The notes: generated by a model not told the origin, from the sequence alone. DNA of 64,000 nt from Azospirillum sp051124815 (GCF_051124815.1 NZ_CP118485.1:620001-684000), one strand, 5' to 3'. Counted from the first letter of the stretch, positions 50,253-59,536 are shown. Numbers and translations are program-made.

Positions 50253-52310
50253 TTACGGCCCGATCTGCGTCATCGAGGTGCTGGTGGCGAGATGACCGGC
50301 CGGCTTGAGGCTGGCGACGCGCAGCAGCGGCTTCGCATTGCCGACCGCCTCGACCTGAAGCGGGCGCTCCTCCGCCGGCGGCTCATAGACGGCGGGCAGG
50401 GCGATGGTGATGCGGGTGCCCTGGCCGGGCTCGCTCGCCACCTCGATGTCGCCGCCCAGCATGGCGGTGTAGTGCCCGACCAGCGTCAGCCCCAATCCGG
50501 CGCCGCGCGGTTTGCCCTGGCCGCGGGTCGCCACCGCACCGTTGCCGGCGCCCTGGACGAAGGGCTGGAACAGCCGGCCGGTCTGGGCGGTGGGGAAGCC
50601 GCGACCGGTGTCGGCGACGGTGAAGCGATACCAGCGGGCGCCGTCGCGCTCCACCTTCTCCGCCGACAGCGTGACGGTGCCGTCCTGGGTGAACTTGCAG
50701 GCATTGTCCAGCAGGTTCAGCAGGGTCTGCCGCACCTTGGTGAAGTCCGAATGCATCTGTCCCAGCCCGGCCGGCGCCGACAGGTCCAGGGCATTGCCGT
50801 AGAGGTCGGCGGCGGGCATCGAACGCTCGCGCGCCTCGGTCAGCAGCCGGTTGATGTCGAAATCCTGCAGGCAGACATCCATCGCCCCGGCCTCGACCTT
50901 GGCGTAATCGAGGATGGCGTCGACCAGGGTCGTCAGCTGCTCGCCGGTCCACTGGATATGTTCGACATCGGTCGCCAGCTCATCGACGCCCAGCCGGTGC
51001 AGGTCGGTCATCAGCGTCTGGCTGGCGTTGACGATCTCGGTCAGCGGGCCGTGCAGTTCGTGGCCCATATTGACCAGGAAGTCGCTTTTGGCCCGGCTGG
51101 CGGCCTCGGCCATCGCCTTCTCACGCAGCAGGCGGGTGTGTTCGACCTCCGCCTCGCGACGCTCGCGGTCGGTGTCCTCGGCGGTGCCGCGCAGCGCTTC
51201 CACCGCGCGGGCCATGGTGGCGATCTCGTCCCGGCCGGTCAGCGCCGGCAGGGTGACGTCGGTGCGGCCAGCGGCCAGCGCCGTCACCGCGTTCGCCATC
51301 GTCCTCACCGGAACCGCGACGCTGCGCTGGACCAGCCACAGCGCGACGAGCCCGGCCAGCAGGATCAGGCCGCCGATCCACAGCGCGACGCTGGTGTAGC
51401 CGGACAGGCCGTTGCCCAGCGTGCCGCGCAGGGCCTGGGTCCCGGCCTCCGCCCGCCGCCGGATCTCGCCCAGATTGGCGGCGATGCCGGCTGCGTTGGC
51501 CGCCATCGCCTCGGCGCGGAGATTGTCTTCCTCGACCACCGAGGACTCGATCGCCGTCAGCACGCCGCCCGCCTTCGCCAGCAGCGCGGTCACCCCGTCG
51601 ATGGCCTGTTTGGTGCCGGGGACCCACAGGTAGCGGTTCATCTCGGCCAGACGCTCGCGGGCGACGGCCAACTGGGCGCGCATCGCCTCGGCATCCTGGG
51701 GATCGCGGCGGTCGATGTAGCGGGTCAGATGCTCCTGCATCAGCAGGGTGGCGATGGCGGCATCGCTGGCGAGCGCGGTCGAATCGACACCGCCGGCATT
51801 CTTGAGCTGGTTCAGCTTCTGCCGGGTCTCGGCGACCAGAGGCTCCAGCACGCCCGTCATCTGGCCGTTGCGGTCGCTGCGGAGAGCGATCAGCTTCTGC
51901 ACCGCCGCCCAATAATCCTCCAACGAGGCATGGGCCTTGGCCACCGCCTGCCGGTCTGCCGTCTCAACCACGCCTTTGGCCAGCGCATCGAGCCGCTCGC
52001 GCAGCGTATCGTGCCGCCAGGAGGCGTCGAGCAGGCTCTGGTCGTCGCCATAGGTCAGATGGTCGCGCACCGCGACCTCCAGGTCGCGCAGGCTGACGTC
52101 GGCGTCGGCCGCGACCTGGGACAGGTCGGCGCGGCCGGAGAAGGCGCCGATGTCGCGCGACACCGCGTAGAACCAGCCGAGCCCGACCAGGGCCAGCAGG
52201 ACCACCAGCCCAAGTGCGATGCCGAAGCCCGCGCCCACCCGCGCCGACACGGTCATGTCGCGGAATCGGGTCCGGCGGCCGCTCCGGGACAGAATGCCGT
52301 TCCGCTTCAC
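50253..52310 (-). CDS. HBM/HAMP sensor histidine kinase
   Basis: 685 aa from GTG 52310, which has GGGAG five bases upstream; ATG 52256 is an alternative. TM about 25-48 and about 318-338 enclose a long helical region typical of HBM-type sensors (KTIL-like helical bundle). HAMP follows, then HisKA with an unusual H-box: FLVNMGHELHGPLTEI, where the usual S-H-E-L-R-T-P is replaced by G-H-E-L-H-G-P; the phosphoacceptor His is retained. HATPase: LLDNACKFTQ (N-box), DTGRGFP, GAGLGLTL. No receiver. Orphan: no adjacent response regulator. Signal unknown. Confidence 0.85.
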   Translation of the reverse strand: MKRNGILSRSGRRTRFRDMTVSARVGAGFGIALGLVVLLALVGLGWFYAVSRDIGAFSGRADLSQVAADADVSLRDLEVAVRDHLTYGDDQSLLDASWRHDTLRERLDALAKGVVETADRQAVAKAHASLEDYWAAVQKLIALRSDRNGQMTGVLEPLVAETRQKLNQLKNAGGVDSTALASDAAIATLLMQEHLTRYIDRRDPQDAEAMRAQLAVARERLAEMNRYLWVPGTKQAIDGVTALLAKAGGVLTAIESSVVEEDNLRAEAMAANAAGIAANLGEIRRRAEAGTQALRGTLGNGLSGYTSVALWIGGLILLAGLVALWLVQRSVAVPVRTMANAVTALAAGRTDVTLPALTGRDEIATMARAVEALRGTAEDTDRERREAEVEHTRLLREKAMAEAASRAKSDFLVNMGHELHGPLTEIVNASQTLMTDLHRLGVDELATDVEHIQWTGEQLTTLVDAILDYAKVEAGAMDVCLQDFDINRLLTEARERSMPAADLYGNALDLSAPAGLGQMHSDFTKVRQTLLNLLDNACKFTQDGTVTLSAEKVERDGARWYRFTVADTGRGFPTAQTGRLFQPFVQGAGNGAVATRGQGKPRGAGLGLTLVGHYTAMLGGDIEVASEPGQGTRITIALPAVYEPPAEERPLQVEAVGNAKPLLRVASLKPAGHLATSTSMTQIGP

Positions 52311-52477
52311 ACCGACTCCCGCTCGCGCTGTGCCTGACAATTTCCGCGTCCGTCCGGCCACAACCAATGAGCAGCCTGTCGCTGCGCAATGAGCGGCCGG
52401 TCGCCGCGCGGCGCGGATTGTAGCTTGGCTATCCCCTCAGGCAAACAGACAAGTGTGCGACGGAGTACCGCCAAAGA

Positions 52478-53311
52478 TCAGGCGGTGCCAGTATCGGCGC
52501 CTATGTCGGCGCCGATGTCGGCGTGGGCGTCGGTGAACGCATAGGCGTGCATGCCCAGGCTGCCGTGCTCGAATCCGCCATGCAGCCGCTCGGTCCTCGG
52601 CCGCGGCCCGGCGGCGCCGAGCGCCACCGGCAGTGGCAGGAAATGCTCGTCCGTCGGGTGGGCGCGGCGGGCATCCGGACTGGCGTCGAGCCAGTTGCCG
52701 AGCGCTTCGGCGTCGCCGGCCTCCAGCGTCCTGTCCAGCCAGCCGGCGAAGCCGGTTGCCCACGGGGCGGCGCTGGTGCCGCCGAAACGGAACTCCCGCA
52801 GGTTGTGCACGGCGCCGCCGCTGGCGAGGATCAGCACGCCGTCCCGCCGGAGGGGGGCGAGCGCCCGGCCGAGCGCGATGTGGTCGGCGGCGCTGCGGCC
52901 GGGCATCACCGACAGTTGCGCCACCGGGATATCGGCCTCCGGATACATCAGCATCAGCGGCACCCAGGCGCCGTGATCCAACCCCTGCGACGGATCGACG
53001 GCGGCTCCGGTCAGTTCCGCCACCCGCTCCGCCAGCGCCGGCGCGCCCGGTGCCGGGTAGCGCATGCGGTAGAGCGCGTCGGGAAAGCCGTAGAAGTCGT
53101 GGATGGTCTCCGGCGCCGTTGCCCCGCTGACCGCCGGCATACGCGTGGTCCAATGGGCCGAGACCGCGAGGATCGCACTCGGCCGGCCAAGCCTGCGGCC
53201 CAGCCCGGCCAGGAAGTCGCGTCCGGCGCTGGTCTCCAGGATCAGCGTGGGAGCGCCGTGGGAGACGAATACGGAAGGGAACGGAGCAGGGAGCGGAGCG
53301 ATATCGGACAT
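52478..53311 (-). CDS. DODA-type extradiol ring-opening dioxygenase
   Basis: 277 aa; start MSDIAPLP at 53311. The LigB-superfamily active-site residues are visible: SVFVSHGAPTLIL, ILAVSAHWTT, FYGFPDALY and LDHGAWVPLMLMYPEADIPV, which supply the His/Glu ligands of non-haem Fe(II) or Zn. Bacterial members (YgiD group) cleave catechols such as L-DOPA between or beside the hydroxyls. No catabolic cluster is adjacent, so the substrate is uncertain. The last residues form a short Asp/Ile/Gly repeat (DIGADIGADTG). Confidence 0.86.
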   Translation of the reverse strand: MSDIAPLPAPFPSVFVSHGAPTLILETSAGRDFLAGLGRRLGRPSAILAVSAHWTTRMPAVSGATAPETIHDFYGFPDALYRMRYPAPGAPALAERVAELTGAAVDPSQGLDHGAWVPLMLMYPEADIPVAQLSVMPGRSAADHIALGRALAPLRRDGVLILASGGAVHNLREFRFGGTSAAPWATGFAGWLDRTLEAGDAEALGNWLDASPDARRAHPTDEHFLPLPVALGAAGPRPRTERLHGGFEHGSLGMHAYAFTDAHADIGADIGADTGTA

Positions 53312-53383
53312 CGGTGAACGGAACTCCGGCCGGGCGATAGGGGAGGGCAGAGGGGGCGCGGCGACCCTTCCATTCGAGCAAAG

Positions 53384-53413
53384 AAAAACCCCGGCGCATA
53401 GGCCGGGGTTTTT
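53384..53413. terminator. Intrinsic terminator of the ATP synthase F0 operon
   Basis: AAAAACCCCGGC, loop GCATAG, GCCGGGGTTTTT: a perfect 12-bp dyad with A- and T-runs at either end, 85 bases downstream of the atpF stop (minus strand). Also usable by plus-strand transcripts. Confidence 0.88.
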
Positions 53414-53497
53414 CCAAAGTCCGTTGTTCACGCCGCAACAATCATTGCCGCGGAACCCGGCTGATCGCCAAATGCCGGTGATCGATCGGGGGACCGA

Positions 53498-53977
53498 TCA
53501 GTGCAGATGCTTCGGCAGCTCGCTGATCGACTGCTCGATCAGCTTGTCGGCCTGGGCGGCGGGCAGGCCGCTGGACAGGACGCGCTTGCTGGCGCCGATG
53601 GCGATGTCGACCGTCAGGTTGCGGACCTCGGCCAGCGCCGCGGCTTCCGCCTGGGCGATGCGGTCCATGGCCTGGGCCTCACGACGCTTCAAGGACGCTT
53701 CGAGATCGCTGCCGGCCTGGCTGCGCAGGCGGGCGGCTTCCTCGCGGGCATGGGCCAGAACGGCCTCCGCTTCCTTCTGGGCATCCGCCAGACGGCTCTG
53801 GTAGCCGTTCAGCAGGGCCTGGGCGTCGCGGTGGAGACGCTCGGCCTCGTCCAGTTCGGAGCGGATGCGCTCGGCACGGCCATCCAGCATGGTGCCGATG
53901 GCGGCCGACGCCTTCTTCCAGACCAGGGCCACGAAGATGACGAAGGCGATTGCTACCCAAAATTCAGGTGCGTTCAT
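53498..53977 (-). CDS. atpF: ATP synthase F0 subunit b
   Basis: 159 aa. One N-terminal membrane helix (FWVAIAFVIFVALVWKKA) then a long, charged amphipathic helix (ERIRSELDEAERLHRDAQAL...), as in bacterial subunit b. It links F0 to F1 as one half of the peripheral stalk, paired here with the b' subunit encoded just before it. Overlaps the b' gene by four bases, implying coupled translation in 1:1 ratio. Confidence 0.94.
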   Translation of the reverse strand: MNAPEFWVAIAFVIFVALVWKKASAAIGTMLDGRAERIRSELDEAERLHRDAQALLNGYQSRLADAQKEAEAVLAHAREEAARLRSQAGSDLEASLKRREAQAMDRIAQAEAAALAEVRNLTVDIAIGASKRVLSSGLPAAQADKLIEQSISELPKHLH

Positions 53978-54624
53978 CCCCGGCGCTCCTCAAGCACGGC
54001 CGCGACGGCGGCATCCGCCTGGGCCTGATCGACCTCGACGCCGGCCAGACGGCCGGTGATGTCCTGGACGATGCCGGTCGACTCGGCGCGGATGTTGGCC
54101 AGAGCCTGTTCCTTCGCCGCGGCGATGGAGGCTTCGGCAGTACGCAGGCGTTCGGAGATATCGGCGTTCAGCTGGGCCTGACGGGCCTGGTTGTTCGCCT
54201 CGATCTCGGCGCTGGCCTCGGCGATGACGCCTTGGGCCTGGCTGCGGGCGCCGGCGAGGGACTTCTCGACCTGGGCCAGGATGGCCTCGGCCTCTTCCTT
54301 CAACTGGGCGGCCTTGGCGAGGTCGCGCGAGATGCGCTCCTGCCGCGCTTCCAGAACCTCGGCCACGCGCGGAAGCGCCTTCTTGGACATGAGGTAGTAG
54401 AGAACGCCGAAGGTCAGAGCCAGCCAGAAGATCTGGGTCGGGAAATTGGCGGGATTGAGCTGCGGCAGGCCGCCGGAAGCGTGCTCGCCGCCGTGCGCCG
54501 CGTCCGGAGCGTGCTCCGCCGCGGCCGCCAGGACGGTGCCGGCCATCGTGGTGAGGGTGGCGAGCGAAGCGCCCGCCACTCCCGACCAGCGGGCCAGCCG
54601 GCCTTTGGCCAACAGGTTCGGCAT
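53974..54624 (-). CDS. ATP synthase F0 subunit b'
   Basis: 216 aa. Start MPNLLAKGRLARWSGVAGAS; an N-terminal extension with a possible signal-like hydrophobic run and an Ala/His-rich stretch precedes the membrane helix FPTQIFWLALTFGVLYYLMS. The rest is a long coiled-coil stalk helix. The b' (AtpX-type) form is characteristic of alphaproteobacteria and chloroplasts. The N-terminal extension is longer than the usual ~160-aa b', so a start at an internal Met is possible. Confidence 0.9.
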   Translation of the reverse strand: MPNLLAKGRLARWSGVAGASLATLTTMAGTVLAAAAEHAPDAAHGGEHASGGLPQLNPANFPTQIFWLALTFGVLYYLMSKKALPRVAEVLEARQERISRDLAKAAQLKEEAEAILAQVEKSLAGARSQAQGVIAEASAEIEANNQARQAQLNADISERLRTAEASIAAAKEQALANIRAESTGIVQDITGRLAGVEVDQAQADAAVAAVLEERRG

Positions 54625-54718
54625 GATCGGTCCCCCTAGGCAAAGGAGCGGCGCCGAAACTCCGATCAGGAAGCCCGGCGCCGCGTCAGAGCTGTTTTTT
54701 TGAAAAGCCGCTCTGGCC

Positions 54719-54943
54719 TTAGGCGAACAGGATCAGGAAGGCGATCAGCAGGGCGAACAGCGCGACGGCTTCCGTCAGCGCGAAGCCCAGAATGCCGATC
54801 GGGAAGACCTTCGGCTGGACGGCCGGGTTGCGGGCGATCGAGCCGATCAGCGTCGAGAAGATGTTGCCGATACCCAGGCCGACACCGGCGAGGGCGATAA
54901 CGGCAAGACCGGCACCGATGAACTTGGCGGCTTGAGGATCCAT
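54719..54943 (-). CDS. atpE: ATP synthase F0 subunit c
   Basis: 74 aa, two membrane helices joined by the conserved polar loop SIARNPAVQPKVFP. The proton-carrying carboxylate is Glu in GFALTEAVALFALL. It forms the rotating c-ring. Gap of 78 bases to atpB's stop upstream and 94 to the b' gene, likely allowing its high expression; a GC-poorer stretch with a poly-T-like run (54695-54705) follows it. Confidence 0.97.
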   Translation of the reverse strand: MDPQAAKFIGAGLAVIALAGVGLGIGNIFSTLIGSIARNPAVQPKVFPIGILGFALTEAVALFALLIAFLILFA

Positions 54944-55021
54944 AGTACTCTCTTCCTCTAGGTAAGGGTGAACTTGTTGGAACTGTTGGTGAACTCTAGT
55001 CCGGCGACCGTCAGGCGCTGC

Positions 55022-55765
55022 TTAGTGCAGTTCCAGGGCGTCGCGGATGTACAGGCAGGTCAGGATCGAGAAGACGTAGGCTTGCAGGAAAGCCACCAGG
55101 AACTCGAAGCCGGTCAGGGCGACGTTGATCGCCAGCGGGACGAGGCCGGTGACGAAGCCCAGCGCGCCGAGACCGCTGATCATCATGACCGTGAAGCCGG
55201 CAAAGACCTTCAGCATCGTGTGACCCGCCATCATGTTGGCGAAAAGTCGGATCGAGAGGCTGACGGGGCGCATCACGTAGGAGATCACCTCGATCGGGAT
55301 GAGGATCGGGGCGAGCGCGATCGGAGCGCCATGCGGCATGAAGAAGGAGAAGAAGTGCAGGCCGTGCTTCATCAGGGCCAGGATGGTCACGAACACGAAC
55401 ACCGTCGCCGCCAGCGCAAACGTCACGATGATGTGGCTGGTGAAAGTGAAGGTGTACGGGATCATGCCGATCATGTTGCCGATCAGCACGAACATGAAGA
55501 TCGAGAACACGAACGGGAAATAGGGGCGGGCGTCGTGGCCGGCGTTGTCGCGCACCAGGTTCGCGACGAACTCGTAGAACATCTCGGCCAGCGACTGCAG
55601 GCGGCCCGGAACCATCGACTTGTTCGCCACGCCCATGACCAGCAGGGCGTAGATCGCCGCCACGGCCACGACCATGAAGAAGGCCGAGTTCGTGAAGGAC
55701 ACGTCGTAGCCGCCGAGCACGATCTGGAACAACGGGTTGATTTGGAACTGGTGCAGCGGATCCAA
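55022..55765 (-). CDS. atpB: ATP synthase F0 subunit a
   Basis: 247 aa, several membrane helices. The essential Arg is in SLSIRLFANMMAGH, next to the c-ring; the C-terminal AINVALTGFEFLVAFLQAYVF is the conserved fifth-helix proton half-channel. It conducts protons past the c-ring. Second gene of the F0 operon, 12 bases after atpI. Confidence 0.97.
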   Translation of the reverse strand: MDPLHQFQINPLFQIVLGGYDVSFTNSAFFMVVAVAAIYALLVMGVANKSMVPGRLQSLAEMFYEFVANLVRDNAGHDARPYFPFVFSIFMFVLIGNMIGMIPYTFTFTSHIIVTFALAATVFVFVTILALMKHGLHFFSFFMPHGAPIALAPILIPIEVISYVMRPVSLSIRLFANMMAGHTMLKVFAGFTVMMISGLGALGFVTGLVPLAINVALTGFEFLVAFLQAYVFSILTCLYIRDALELH

Positions 55766-55777
55766 GGTCGTCCTCGC

Positions 55778-56146
55778 TCAGTGTGCGTCGCCGTCTTGGC
55801 GCTCGTTGTCGTCCCCAGTGGGCCGGCGGTAGCCGGCGGCGATGCCGAAGCCGGTTACGGCCCGGTAGACGTTCAGGACTCCCGCCGCAGCCCCCAGGAA
55901 GAACATGACGATCAGTCCCCAGGGCGCGGTGCCGAGCCAGCGATCGAGCAGAAGCCCGCCGCCGACGCCGACGATCATGGCAGCGACCAGTTCAGTCCCG
56001 ATGCGCCAGGCGGTGGCGAGAGCGCCCTGCGGCGGACGGTGGTATTTGCTACCGGGTCCGCCCGACCAGCCGCGTTGTCCCTCACGCGCCTTCCGCAACC
56101 GGGCTTCGAGGTCATCCAAGGGATCGGGGGGCGATTTGTTGTCCAT
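55778..56146 (-). CDS. atpI: ATP synthase assembly protein AtpI
   Basis: 122 aa; start MDNKSPPDPL at 56146 (GAGAGG upstream; an alternative TTG at 56158 would add four residues). Two hydrophobic segments (GTELVAAMIVGVGGGLLL and LIVMFFLGAAAGVLNVYRAV) match AtpI, which helps assemble the c-ring. The N-terminus is charged and the tail is basic/acidic. First gene of the operon. Confidence 0.9.
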   Translation of the reverse strand: MDNKSPPDPLDDLEARLRKAREGQRGWSGGPGSKYHRPPQGALATAWRIGTELVAAMIVGVGGGLLLDRWLGTAPWGLIVMFFLGAAAGVLNVYRAVTGFGIAAGYRRPTGDDNERQDGDAH

Positions 56147-56193
56147 TGCGCCTCTCAATCACGCTTGGCTCGCAGCCATGCGAAAGCGGCGAG

Positions 56194-56222
56194 ACCATAC
56201 GGGCGGGGCGCTACCCTGTCAA
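56194..56222 (-). promoter_or_regulatory. Promoter of the ATP synthase F0 operon
   Basis: On the minus strand TTGACA (56217-56222) and TATGGT (56194-56199) are separated by exactly 17 bases. The predicted start near 56187 gives a leader of about 40 bases to atpI. The best sigma-70-type promoter in the window, fitting a constitutive operon. Confidence 0.85.
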
Positions 56223-56319
56223 GTCGCAAAACCTGTGGTGTAAGTCTTTGAAAAATATAGAAAAGAGCGGAAAAGTGACCGATTTCGCCGCGCTGCGGCG
56301 CGTTGTCCCGCTCCAGCAT

Positions 56320-56363
56320 GCGAAAAAACCCGGTGGTATGACCGCTTTTCAGGGTTTTTTCGC
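56320..56363. terminator. Terminator after the SCO1 gene
   Basis: GCGAAAAAACCC and GGGTTTTTTCGC form a perfect 12-bp dyad around a 20-base loop that contains its own small GGT/ACC stem. It lies between the end of the SCO1 gene and the atp promoter, where it would stop minus-strand read-through. Confidence 0.65.
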
Positions 56364-56398
56364 CGCTTTTCACCCGGTCCGGGGCCGGTCCGCCCCCC

Positions 56399-57013
56399 TC
56401 AGCTCCCGATGCGGGACGACAGATCCTGGGCGATCTTGTCGGCTGTGGTGCCGCCGGGATACACCCCGACGAACTTCCCGTCCGGCCCCATCAGGTAAAT
56501 AAAGCTGGAGTGATCCATCAGGTAGTCGTCGGCTTTTCCATCTTTTTGCGGGGCCTTGGCATAATAGACGCGATAGGCGCGCGCCGCCTCCCGGACCTGC
56601 TCCGGCGTGCCGGTCAGGCCGACCAGACGGGGGTGGAACAGGCCCACATAGTCCTTCATGTGCGCCACAGTGTCGCGGTCCGGGTCGATCGTGATGAAAA
56701 TCGGCCGGACCTGCTCCGATTTCGGCCCCAACTGGTCGAGCGCCTGGGTCATCACCCCCAGCTCGGTCGGGCAGACGTCCGGGCAATAGGTATAGCCGAA
56801 ATAGATCAGCATATACTTGCCGCGGAAATCGGCGTCCGTGACCGACTTGCCGGTGTGATCGGTCAGCGTGAAGGGACCGCCGATCGGCACGGCGGACTTC
56901 GTTCCGCTTTCCACCGTGGTGGCGGCGTTGCGCACCTGCCACCAGGCGATCCCGGCGGACACGGCGATGGCGAGGGCGGAGGCGGCGGCGATGCGCAGGA
57001 GTCGTGTCTTCAT
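56399..57013 (-). CDS. SCO1/SenC-family copper chaperone
   Basis: 204 aa with an N-terminal signal anchor (RIAAASALAIAVSAGIAWWQV). Thioredoxin-like fold with the copper site CxxxC in YTYCPDVCPTEL and the distal His in LMDHSSFIYLMGPDG. Delivers copper to the CuA centre of cytochrome oxidase (or handles redox of its cysteines) on the periplasmic side. Located between the atp operon and a chemoreceptor gene; separate transcription unit. Confidence 0.93.
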   Translation of the reverse strand: MKTRLLRIAAASALAIAVSAGIAWWQVRNAATTVESGTKSAVPIGGPFTLTDHTGKSVTDADFRGKYMLIYFGYTYCPDVCPTELGVMTQALDQLGPKSEQVRPIFITIDPDRDTVAHMKDYVGLFHPRLVGLTGTPEQVREAARAYRVYYAKAPQKDGKADDYLMDHSSFIYLMGPDGKFVGVYPGGTTADKIAQDLSSRIGS

Positions 57014-57100
57014 GGTCCGTCAGGAATGGGGCCGTCCGCAGCCGAGGTCAAGGGGGCGCGGCGCCATTGCGCAGCCGACATCGCGCAGGCGATGCGCCGG

Positions 57101-59347
57101 TCAGGCCGCTTTCGCCGCCATGGCCGCCTTTGCCTCCATGCTGTGGCCGGTCGCCGCCAGATGCTCGCCGATCCGCTTGTCGGCGCGCTGGATATGCTCG
57201 AACAACCATTCGCGCAGCAGCGCCAGCAGCTCGTCGGCCACGGACTCGCCGGCGTCGAGGCGGCGGCGCAACTCGCCGGCACGGGTGCGCAGAGCCTCGT
57301 GCTGGGCCTTGTGAGTGGTGACGTCGGAATAGCCGCATTGGTCCATCAGCCGCTCCTCCTGCTCGAAATGCAGGTCGGTGTAGGCCAGCAGCCGGCCGAC
57401 TGCCTCGGCCAATGCCCGGCGGTTGCCGCCCTCCCGTCCCTTCGGCCCGGCCTTGGCCTTCTGGGCGAGGGAGGCCGCTTCGTTCATCAGCGCGATCAGG
57501 ATCATGTGGTCGGTGTCGATCACCTCCTCGCCGACCTCAAGGCCGTCGGTCCAGGGCATGAACAGCTCCGACCCTTCCGACGGCACGTCATGCAGGGCGG
57601 TGAGCGGCGCGGAGTTGATCGCCCCGACATTGACCAGGAAGGCATCGACCATCCCGCGCAGCCCCTGCGCCTGCTGCGACAGACCGCCGGCGGCCTCCAG
57701 CAGGGCGTCGGCCGACCGTTCGGTCTCCAGCGCGGCCCCGGACACCGCGTCGATGCTGGTGGAGACCTGCCGGGTGCCCTCCGCCGCCTCGCCGGCGCTG
57801 CGGGCGATCTCGCCGGTGGCGGCGCCCTGCTGCTGGACGGCGGCGGCGATGGAGGTGCCGATCTCGTCGCTGCGGGCGACGATGGCGCCGATCTCGTGGA
57901 TCGCCGCGACGGCGGCACGCGTCGCCTCCTGCACGTCGGCGATGTGGCGGGCGATCTCTTCGGTGGCCTTGGCGGTCTGGTTGGCCAGCGTCTTCACCTC
58001 GCCGGCGACAACGGCGAATCCCTTGCCCATCTCGCCGGCGCGCGCCGCCTCGATGGTGGCGTTCAGGGCCAGCAGGTTGGTCTGCCCGGCGATGCCGGCG
58101 ATCAGATCGGCCACCTCGCCGATCTTCTGGGCTGCCTGGCCCAGTCCGTCGATCCGCTCGCCCGCCTTCTGCGACGCCTCCACCGCCTGGGTGGAGATGG
58201 CCGAGGAGGTCACCACCTGTTCGCCGATCACGGCGATGGAGCCGGTCAGCTGCTCCGCCGCCGAGGCGACGGTCTGCACGCTGCTGTTGGCCTGCTGCGA
58301 GGCGCTAGCGACGGAGGTCGCCTCGCGACGGTTGCGGTCGGCGGTGGCGGACAGGGCGCGGGCGGTGGTCTCCAGCGTGCCGACGGCGCTGCCGACGGTG
58401 CGGATCGTCTCGGCGATGGTGGCGTCGAAGCGGTCGGTCAGCCGCTTCAGCGCCTGGGCGCGCTGTTCGGTGACGCGATGTTCGATCTTCTGCCGGTCCC
58501 AATGGCGGGCGAGATCGATCTGCTGGACGCGGAAGACCTCGACCGTGCGGGCCATCGCGCCGATCTCGTCGCCGCGGTCCAGTCCGGGGACGGCGACAGC
58601 GCTGTTGCCGCCGGCCAGATCCTGCATGACGCGGCCCAGCCCGTCCAGCGGCCGGACGATGGCGCGGCTGACCAGCAGGGCGAGCAGCACGGCGGCGAGC
58701 GCGATCAGCAGCCCGGTCCCGGCCAGCCGCAGCGCGGCATGGCGGAAGGCGACGTCGACGTCGTCGATGTAGATGCCCGACCCGATCAGCCAGCCCCAGG
58801 GGGCGAAGCCCTTGACATAGGACAGCTTCGCCACCGGCTGGGCCGACCCCGGCTTGGGCCAGAGATAGTCGACGAAGCCGGCGCCGTCGGCCTTCACCAC
58901 CCGCACGAACTCCTGGAACAGCAGCTTGCCGTTCGGATCGGCGTTGCGCGACACGTCGGTGCCGTCCAGCTCCGGCTTGATCGGGTGCATGATCATGCGC
59001 GGGGCAAGGTCGGTGATGAAGAAATACTCGTCGCCATCGTGGCGCAGGGCCTTGAGCGCGATTTTCGCCTGGGCCTGTGCCGCGTCGCGGGGGAGGGTGC
59101 CGGCGCGTTCCTGCGCCTCGAAATGGGCGATCAGGCTGTGGGCGACCTCGACGACGTTGCGGGTCTTGTCCTGGCGATCGGCCATCATCTCCGCGCGCAG
59201 GCCGATCAGGCTGACCGCGGCGACCAGGACCAGCCCAAGGCCGGCCGCGGCCAGGATCAGTGCGATCTTGCCCTTGATGCTGATGCGTTCGAACAAGGCA
59301 ACGGTCACGGCGGCAACCCCCTCCGGCAACGAAACGGCGATGTCCAT
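57101..59347 (-). CDS. Chemoreceptor with Cache sensor and C-terminal hemerythrin domain
   Basis: 748 aa. TM1 about 24-46, periplasmic Cache-type domain (about 50-205; EYFFITDLAPRMIMHPIKPE, GFAPWGWLIGSGIYIDD), TM2 about 210-230, HAMP, then the signalling tip NLLALNATIEAARAGEMGKGF. The last 130 residues are a hemerythrin: WTDGLEVGEEVIDTDHMILI, LHFEQEERLMDQCGY, THKAQHEALRTRAGE and FEHIQRADKRIGEH, with all expected His/Glu/Asp ligands. An O2-binding di-iron domain on a chemoreceptor is known in DcrH of Desulfovibrio. Suggests aerotaxis or O2-modulated signalling (inferred). Confidence 0.94.
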   Translation of the reverse strand: MDIAVSLPEGVAAVTVALFERISIKGKIALILAAAGLGLVLVAAVSLIGLRAEMMADRQDKTRNVVEVAHSLIAHFEAQERAGTLPRDAAQAQAKIALKALRHDGDEYFFITDLAPRMIMHPIKPELDGTDVSRNADPNGKLLFQEFVRVVKADGAGFVDYLWPKPGSAQPVAKLSYVKGFAPWGWLIGSGIYIDDVDVAFRHAALRLAGTGLLIALAAVLLALLVSRAIVRPLDGLGRVMQDLAGGNSAVAVPGLDRGDEIGAMARTVEVFRVQQIDLARHWDRQKIEHRVTEQRAQALKRLTDRFDATIAETIRTVGSAVGTLETTARALSATADRNRREATSVASASQQANSSVQTVASAAEQLTGSIAVIGEQVVTSSAISTQAVEASQKAGERIDGLGQAAQKIGEVADLIAGIAGQTNLLALNATIEAARAGEMGKGFAVVAGEVKTLANQTAKATEEIARHIADVQEATRAAVAAIHEIGAIVARSDEIGTSIAAAVQQQGAATGEIARSAGEAAEGTRQVSTSIDAVSGAALETERSADALLEAAGGLSQQAQGLRGMVDAFLVNVGAINSAPLTALHDVPSEGSELFMPWTDGLEVGEEVIDTDHMILIALMNEAASLAQKAKAGPKGREGGNRRALAEAVGRLLAYTDLHFEQEERLMDQCGYSDVTTHKAQHEALRTRAGELRRRLDAGESVADELLALLREWLFEHIQRADKRIGEHLAATGHSMEAKAAMAAKAA

Positions 59348-59404
59348 AAAATTTTCGGGACTTTTGCCGGAAGGGGGCTGCTCGTCAAGTCGTAATGTTC
59401 GTAT

Positions 59405-59433
59405 ATCTTACCTTTCGTTCATCGGAATGTCAT
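59405..59433 (-). promoter_or_regulatory. Promoter of the Cache-hemerythrin chemoreceptor
   Basis: On the minus strand ATGACA (59428-59433), 17-base spacer, TAAGAT (59405-59410), with a predicted start about 50 bases before the ATG. A plausible sigma-70-type promoter in an AT-richer gap. Confidence 0.5.
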
Positions 59434-59536
59434 TATTGCAACCATAGTAGGGTGTGTCCTGCGAATGCCGGCCGTTGAACCGACGGGAGATGCGGCGGCC
59501 GCAGCTCCCGCACAACCCCAGGACGATTCCGAGGGA

